A stretch of DNA of 27,751 nucleotides from a virus. The position numbers were made by a program, and so were the translations under genes. Positions 23,700 to 27,751 of this stretch are shown here, piece by piece; the stretch's first letter is position 1; each line of letters starts with the position of its first letter. Under the pieces are notes generated by a model. The model ran no database searches and was not told the DNA's origin. It saw nothing but the letters and a program-made list of their open reading frames with translations. Where the stretch lies: positions 1 to 27,751 of IMG/VR virus record IMGVR_UViG_3300025012_000253, one strand, 5' to 3'.

Positions 23700-24761
23700 T
23701 TGGCTAAAACAAAAATAAATAAAAATATGCTTAGGGAGATAGCACCAAAACTACCTGAAGTAACAAATGAAATGTTTGAACAATGCAATCCAGAAAATTT
23801 AAAGCTAGTTAAAGAATTTGAAGAAATGCATCCCCTATTATCATCCCAAACTAAGTCACAATATCGTAGTGGTGTAAAACAGTTTGTATGGTGGGTTAAA
23901 ACAGCATTAAATGATAAAGCATTTTATCAAATTACTAAAAGAGATTTTAATAGATATTTAAGTTATTTAATTAACAGAGGAATGTCTAGTTCAGGAATAA
24001 AATTTAAGAAGAGTTGTGTAAGTACAATTTGTGAATATGCAGAAAGAATTCTATCCGAAGAAATGAAAGAATATGAAACATTTCACAACTTCACGAAAAC
24101 AGACATAAAGATACCAAAAAATTATGTCTATAACAAAATAGCAATAACTGAAGCGGAATATAAAATATTAATAGATACATTAATGGAAGATAAAAATTAT
24201 TTAGCTGTCGCTTGGGTATCTTGTGCCTTCAATACTGGTGCAAGAAGGGGAGGGCTTAGAGGATTTAAAACTGAAATTATATATAAACCAGTAATTGAAG
24301 GTGCAGAATATGTAATGTCAAATACTGTTAGAGAAAAAGGGGCATCTGAAGATGGTCATCCTTGTGAGTATATAGTTCCGATTACTACTTTATATTATCT
24401 GAAATTATGGGTTGAAAAACGAGAATATGAACACGAATATTTGTTCACAGTAAAGCACAATGGGACGTATAATCAAATCGCTTTAGGATGGGCAGACGAT
24501 CTTTGTTCAAATGTTTTGTCAGATATATTAGGAAGAAGAATAAATCCTCACCTCTTTAAAGCCTCGGCAATAAGTAATTACCTTGCTAGTGGTATGGATC
24601 TAAAATTTGTTAGCAAACATATAGGCCAACATGCAGATATTTCAACTACATCGTCATTTTATGATTTAAGAACATTTGCAGAAGAAAAGAATGATATGTT
24701 AAGAAAAGTTAAATTTGTGGAAACTAACAAAGAAGTTATTGAAGAGGAAATAATTCCATAA
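23700..24761 (+). CDS. Tyrosine recombinase (phage integrase family) with Lys at the box II Arg position
   Basis: A 353-residue protein started at TTG 23700, four bases after AAGGAAGTGAA and immediately after the nuclease stop. Residues 45-125 resemble a core-binding SAM-like domain (SSQTKSQYRSGVKQFVWWVKTAL). The catalytic domain has R182 (NTGARRGGLRGF), K213 (TVREKGASED), H284, H311 (KHIGQHADISTT) and the nucleophile Y321 (SSFYDLRTF). The usual HxxR is PHLFK, so the box II Arg is replaced by K287. It could integrate the phage or resolve genome multimers, but no att site or repressor was found near it. Activity is uncertain because of K287. Confidence 0.75.
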   Translation: MAKTKINKNMLREIAPKLPEVTNEMFEQCNPENLKLVKEFEEMHPLLSSQTKSQYRSGVKQFVWWVKTALNDKAFYQITKRDFNRYLSYLINRGMSSSGIKFKKSCVSTICEYAERILSEEMKEYETFHNFTKTDIKIPKNYVYNKIAITEAEYKILIDTLMEDKNYLAVAWVSCAFNTGARRGGLRGFKTEIIYKPVIEGAEYVMSNTVREKGASEDGHPCEYIVPITTLYYLKLWVEKREYEHEYLFTVKHNGTYNQIALGWADDLCSNVLSDILGRRINPHLFKASAISNYLASGMDLKFVSKHIGQHADISTTSSFYDLRTFAEEKNDMLRKVKFVETNKEVIEEEIIP

Positions 24762-24864
24762 TAAATTCCTCTTCTATCCCTCACCTCAACCCCATAACTT
24801 CCAATCAAAATCGAATTTTATTTGATTATTAAGATCATAAAACCCTTATATAGCAACATTTTTC

Positions 24865-24890
24865 AAATCGCCAACTCTGGCGATTTTATT
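24865..24890 (+). terminator. Intrinsic terminator after the recombinase
   Basis: A perfect 9-bp stem AAATCGCCA / TGGCGATTT with loop ACTC, followed by TATT. Confidence 0.65.
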
Positions 24891-24947
24891 AATTTACAGA
24901 GATATTTAAATATTCAATACAAAAATAAAAAGGAGTGTCATTTAATT

Positions 24948-25223
24948 ATGGAAAAAGTTACATTTAGATATTCAGATTCTAACTTTTGTGCTTTCTTAGT
25001 TTATTTAGGTTTTGAGATCATTGGATTTGATATTGTAGAAAAGCGTGGAAATAAAGCAAAAGTATTTCTTCATTTTGAAGGAGTTAGAGAAGAATTAATT
25101 GACTTATTTAACAAATTCCATACCAATGATATTCAGGTTAACCCTAATACATTTGGAAAATCAAAAAATGCTGTATTGAAAATAGTTAAAGAACACTTAC
25201 ACAAATACATAAGCAATAAATAA
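24948..25223 (+). CDS. Small phage protein, possible DUF5659-like
   Basis: A 91-residue protein. ATG 24948 has AAGGAGTG 11 bases upstream; the frame is open further upstream but there is no ribosome site before that. Sequence MEKVTFRYSDSNFCAFLVYLGFEIIGFDIVEKRGNK begins with a beta-strand and helix whose pattern (phe-strand, then FCAFLVYLGFE) recalls the DUF5659 group of small phage proteins. The C-terminal half is a basic helix pair. It is probably transcribed with the helicase gene, 30 bases downstream. Family assignment is tentative. Confidence 0.45.
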   Translation: MEKVTFRYSDSNFCAFLVYLGFEIIGFDIVEKRGNKAKVFLHFEGVREELIDLFNKFHTNDIQVNPNTFGKSKNAVLKIVKEHLHKYISNK

Positions 25224-25253
25224 TTAATTATAAAGTAAGGGAGGCATTTAATT

Positions 25254-26792
25254 ATGCTAGTAATCAAGAAAAAGAAATTAAGAGTTAGCGATGTAGTTAC
25301 AATTAAACAAATAAAAATATGGAATTTAGCAGATATTATAACAATAAAAGCAGGTACAGGGGTAGGTAAGAGTTGGTTAATTAAAAATATACTCTATGAT
25401 ATTGCAAAAGGTGAAAATAAGAAAATATTAATGCTTATACATAGAAGTAATTGTACAGAACAATTTATTGATGAAATAGTTAGAGACAATAAATCAGATG
25501 TAATAGACATTAAAACATATCAAAAACTAGAATACAAAGAACTGAAGCAATATTTCAATGATTTAAGTGAATATAAATATATTGTTTGTGATGAATTCCA
25601 TTATTTCATGTCTGATGCGTCTTTCTCAAAAACAACTGATATGTCATTTGATTTAATATTAAGTCAATCATCTGCAATAAAAATATTCATGAGTGCCACT
25701 GGCGATCAAATGAAGAGATTTATCAATGAAAATAAAGGAATAGAAACAATAGACTATGAGTTACCTATTGATTTTGATTTTATTGAGGATTTATCTTTCT
25801 TTCACAATGATGAGACTTTTGATATATTTATGGATGAAATAATTACAAGAAATGAGAAAGCAATATTCTTTATTCAGTCTGCAAAGAAAGCATATGAATT
25901 GTGTAAAAAATATAAGGATTATTGTTTATTTAATTGTAGTAAGCATAATAGTGATTATTATAAATACGTAGACAAAACAAAGATTAAGGAAATGTTAAAG
26001 AATGAAAGATTTGAGGAATTAATACTTATTACAACTACTTGTATGGATGCAGGGGTTAATTTGGTTGACACTGAAATCAAGCATGTAATATGTGAAGTTG
26101 AAGATACTGGTACGCTTATTCAGTGTATTGGAAGAAAAAGAATACAAGACGATGAAGATAAAATTCATTTGTATATCAAAGTTATTAGCAAAAATTCTTT
26201 AGGAGGGAAAGAGACTCAATTAAAGAAGAAAATACATATGGCTAATTTCTTAAAAGAGCATACAGTAAAAGAATTTATAGAAGAATTTCCGAGACAATAT
26301 GATTATTCAAATATGGTTTATGATAATGTTGTAAAAGAAGATAATAAAGGGACTAAGAAAATAAATGAATTAATGTTTTTCAAATGTGAAGAAGATTTAT
26401 CTGAAATATTGATTATAAAAGCATATGGAAAATATGGTTATTGTAGATATTTAAAGGAGATTTTTGGAGTGGAAAATTATAGGGTTATTGAAGAACAAAA
26501 TGCAATTGATGAGTTAGAGAAATATTTGGATAGAATTATTGGTAAGAAATTATTTAAAGATGAGCAAAAAGAATTAATTGAGAATATAGATTTAAAAGAC
26601 AAAAGAGGCAGAGTACAAAAGTCAATATCTTTATTCAATGCTTATTTTGATGAAAACAAATTGCCATATATAATAAGATCAGATACAAATAATATTAAGA
26701 AATTAGAGGATGGGACTAAAGATATCAATTTTAAAAAGGTTTATTGGATTATTTATAAATTAAATGACTATAATCCAGAAAATGTGGAGTAG
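25254..26792 (+). CDS. SF2 helicase (DEAD/DEAH-like)
   Basis: A 512-residue protein with an AAGGGAGG ribosome site. Motifs are in order: Walker A AGTGVGKSW (33-41), Walker B DEFH (113-116), motif III SAT (147-149), motif V TTCMDAGVNL (261-270) and motif VI QCIGRKR (290-296). It is a superfamily 2 helicase or translocase, with a C-terminal ~200-residue helical extension. The DEFH box replaces the common DEAH. It probably takes part in phage DNA replication, recombination or packaging, since it comes after resolvase and recombinase genes. The exact substrate cannot be told. Confidence 0.8.
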   Translation: MLVIKKKKLRVSDVVTIKQIKIWNLADIITIKAGTGVGKSWLIKNILYDIAKGENKKILMLIHRSNCTEQFIDEIVRDNKSDVIDIKTYQKLEYKELKQYFNDLSEYKYIVCDEFHYFMSDASFSKTTDMSFDLILSQSSAIKIFMSATGDQMKRFINENKGIETIDYELPIDFDFIEDLSFFHNDETFDIFMDEIITRNEKAIFFIQSAKKAYELCKKYKDYCLFNCSKHNSDYYKYVDKTKIKEMLKNERFEELILITTTCMDAGVNLVDTEIKHVICEVEDTGTLIQCIGRKRIQDDEDKIHLYIKVISKNSLGGKETQLKKKIHMANFLKEHTVKEFIEEFPRQYDYSNMVYDNVVKEDNKGTKKINELMFFKCEEDLSEILIIKAYGKYGYCRYLKEIFGVENYRVIEEQNAIDELEKYLDRIIGKKLFKDEQKELIENIDLKDKRGRVQKSISLFNAYFDENKLPYIIRSDTNNIKKLEDGTKDINFKKVYWIIYKLNDYNPENVE

Positions 26793-26909
26793 GCTTATTA
26801 AGAGCCTTATCCATGATTTCTGGATTTATTGTAGTTATAAATAAAATGGAAAATCAATATTTTATAAAAACAAATAACAATTATTAAAATAATAATATAT
26901 CCATGAAGT

Positions 26910-26929
26910 AATTTTGGGACACCAAAATT
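26910..26929 (+). repeat. Perfect 8-bp hairpin
   Basis: AATTTTGG / CCAAAATT with loop GACA. No T run follows. Confidence 0.75.
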
Positions 26930-26989
26930 GCGTAATGTTCCGTAGGACAAATATAATCATCACATAATAACAAACTCAAAAGAAGAACG

Positions 26990-27049
26990 AACAATGGTCG
27001 TGCAGTAGCTCGCCCCTTGTTACCAAACATTCGCTATCGCTCAGTTTGG
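26990..27049 (+). repeat. Two adjacent hairpins, GC-richer than surroundings
   Basis: First: arms AACAATGGTCGTGC and GCTCGCCCCTTGTT with loop AGTA, 11 pairs and three single mismatches (26990-27021). Second: CCAAAC (27023-27028) / GTTTGG (27044-27049) with a 15-base loop that repeats CGCT. The pair of compact stems may be part of an RNA or a protein-binding site. Not a classical terminator. Confidence 0.5.
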
Positions 27050-27117
27050 GATTTGATTAATTAATTAAATTATTTTTTCATTTAATTATTATATTAAAAC
27101 AAAATCTCACAACAAAA

Positions 27118-27233
27118 ATCTCATCTTCAATCAATCCACAATCCAATCACACGCACCACAATCGTCTGTGTTGAGTCATAATTTATTGTTGGTGTGATTG
27201 TATGGGTCGGAATTGATTTGAGTGTTTTGAGAT
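27118..27233. repeat. Long imperfect inverted repeat
   Basis: Matching blocks in order: ATCTCA (27118-27123), AATCAAT (27129-27135), CAATCACAC (27144-27152), then GTGTGATTG (27192-27200), ATTGATT (27212-27218), TGAGAT (27228-27233). The centre is a ~39-base loop. Possible cruciform or long stem RNA. Confidence 0.55.
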
Positions 27234-27260
27234 GATTAAATTAATAAAAGCACTAAAGAA

Positions 27261-27290
27261 AAGAGACTCTAATCCAACTTAGAGTCTCTT
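27261..27290 (-). terminator. Intrinsic terminator for the leftward gene
   Basis: A perfect 12-bp stem AAGAGACTCTAA / TTAGAGTCTCTT with a 6-base loop. Read on the minus strand, TTCTTT follows the stem, as expected for a terminator of the gene ending at 27338. Confidence 0.7.
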
Positions 27291-27337
27291 AAAATCAAAA
27301 ACAATTAAATTACATAATATTATTTGTTACTTACTAA

Positions 27338-27751
27338 TTACACAATCTCATGTAATCTATACATTTCCTCTACTAAAACATTCACCTCATATTCATATAA
27401 TTTACAGGCAATGGAATATAACTCATCTATCATACCAATTTCCTCAATATATTCTAATTTGCTTCTTAATTTAGATTTATGTGTTTTATTATAAAATTCC
27501 ATTCTAGCATTTATTCTAGTTTTATATTTTAGTTCAAATGCTTTATAAAGCTCACTCCATCTATCGTTAAAATTACTGCACTTCATTACTACACGATTAA
27601 GAATTTGTCTTTTGGAAGCAAGAGGAATGTCTTCGACCAATCCTTTAATAATATCAGATTTATAATCAATATCATTTTTTTGTTTAGCAATTATTCCATT
27701 TTGATTAGTAATAACTGCAAGTGTTGACTTAAATAACATTTTAGTTGGTTC
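27338..27751 (-). CDS. C-terminal part of a probable phage regulatory (antirepressor-type) protein, 5' truncated by window edge
   Basis: The frame is open from the right edge to the stop at 27338-27340. ATG 27739 has no ribosome site, so the gene probably starts outside. The visible 137 residues are helical: LAVITNQNGIIAKQKNDIDYKSD, then ASKRQILNRVVMKCSNFNDRW with a long helix and ELYSIACKLYEYEV near the end. I associate this pattern with C-terminal domains of Rha/Bro/ORF6N-type phage regulators, but the DNA-binding part is outside, so this is tentative. It is the only leftward gene in the window and has its own terminator. Confidence 0.45.
   Translation of the reverse strand, partial: EPTKMLFKSTLAVITNQNGIIAKQKNDIDYKSDIIKGLVEDIPLASKRQILNRVVMKCSNFNDRWSELYKAFELKYKTRINARMEFYNKTHKSKLRSKLEYIEEIGMIDELYSIACKLYEYEVNVLVEEMYRLHEIV

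Larger units (their letters stand above)
26793..27337. other. Gene-free region of 545 bases, rich in hairpins and inverted repeats
   Basis: No plausible gene is seen on either strand. The stretch holds three hairpins (26910-26929, 26990-27021, 27023-27049), AT-rich blocks around 27055-27105, a long imperfect inverted repeat (27118-27233) and a terminator for the minus-strand gene. It separates rightward and leftward transcription and could hold an origin, a small RNA or control sites. Confidence 0.55.

Noticed and set aside
24762-24947. attP site next to the recombinase
   Set aside because: No core repeat, arm-site repeats or nearby repressor gene could be seen; the only clear structure is a terminator.
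26928-26957. Promoter TTGCGT and TATAAT spaced by 18 bases
   Set aside because: The -35 match is poor and TATAAT-like strings are common in such AT-rich DNA, so it is not listed as a feature.
1-27751. tRNA genes and CRISPR arrays
   Set aside because: No cloverleaf with the TTCAAATC-type loop and acceptor pairing and no regularly spaced direct repeats were found by reading.

Overview
The window is a piece of a large tailed-phage genome, very AT-rich (roughly 30% GC by eye). Shine-Dalgarno sites of the AAGGAGGTGAT type, frequent TTG starts, AGA/AAA/ATA-rich codon use and the recognisable protein families all point to a host in the Bacillota, probably a Clostridium- or Bacillus-like bacterium. 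It is cut at both ends: the left edge falls inside the terminase large subunit, and the right edge falls inside a minus-strand regulatory-type gene. No tRNA, rRNA, CRISPR array or insertion sequence was seen.

Bases 1-5704 hold the packaging and head module in canonical order: terminase C-terminus, portal, a protease-scaffold fusion with an internal start for free scaffold, a probable decoration protein and the major capsid protein, closed by a terminator. Bases 5854-13238 start with a homing-endonuclease-like gene. Small head and neck genes follow (probable adaptor, head-fibre-like protein, Ig-bearing stopper candidate, neck or tail-terminator candidate), then a possible tail chaperone and a tail tube protein with an Ig-like tail. 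Bases 13255-20477 hold small unknown genes, a collar-type tail fibre, a NUMOD1-bearing homing endonuclease and a fibre with three jelly-roll-like repeats. No tape measure, baseplate or lysis gene follows the tube, so those must lie elsewhere. Bases 20529-26792 are a DNA-processing block: two nuclease genes that flank a RuvC-like resolvase, a tyrosine recombinase, a small unknown protein and an SF2 helicase. Bases 26793-27337 carry no gene but are rich in inverted repeats, and separate this rightward block from the leftward gene at the end.

The most interesting object is a pair of homologous, apparently structured RNA elements (about 100 nt, at 20529-20630 and 22396-22492). Each is a leading hairpin followed by a three-way junction with compensatory differences between copies, and each lies just upstream of a different nuclease gene. 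I cannot assign them to a known RNA family. Other points worth attention are four dispersed homing-type nucleases, an in-frame internal scaffold start, genes whose best ribosome site points to ACG, ATT or ATA rather than ATG, a recombinase with Lys in place of the box II Arg, and terminators folded into the last codons of two genes.
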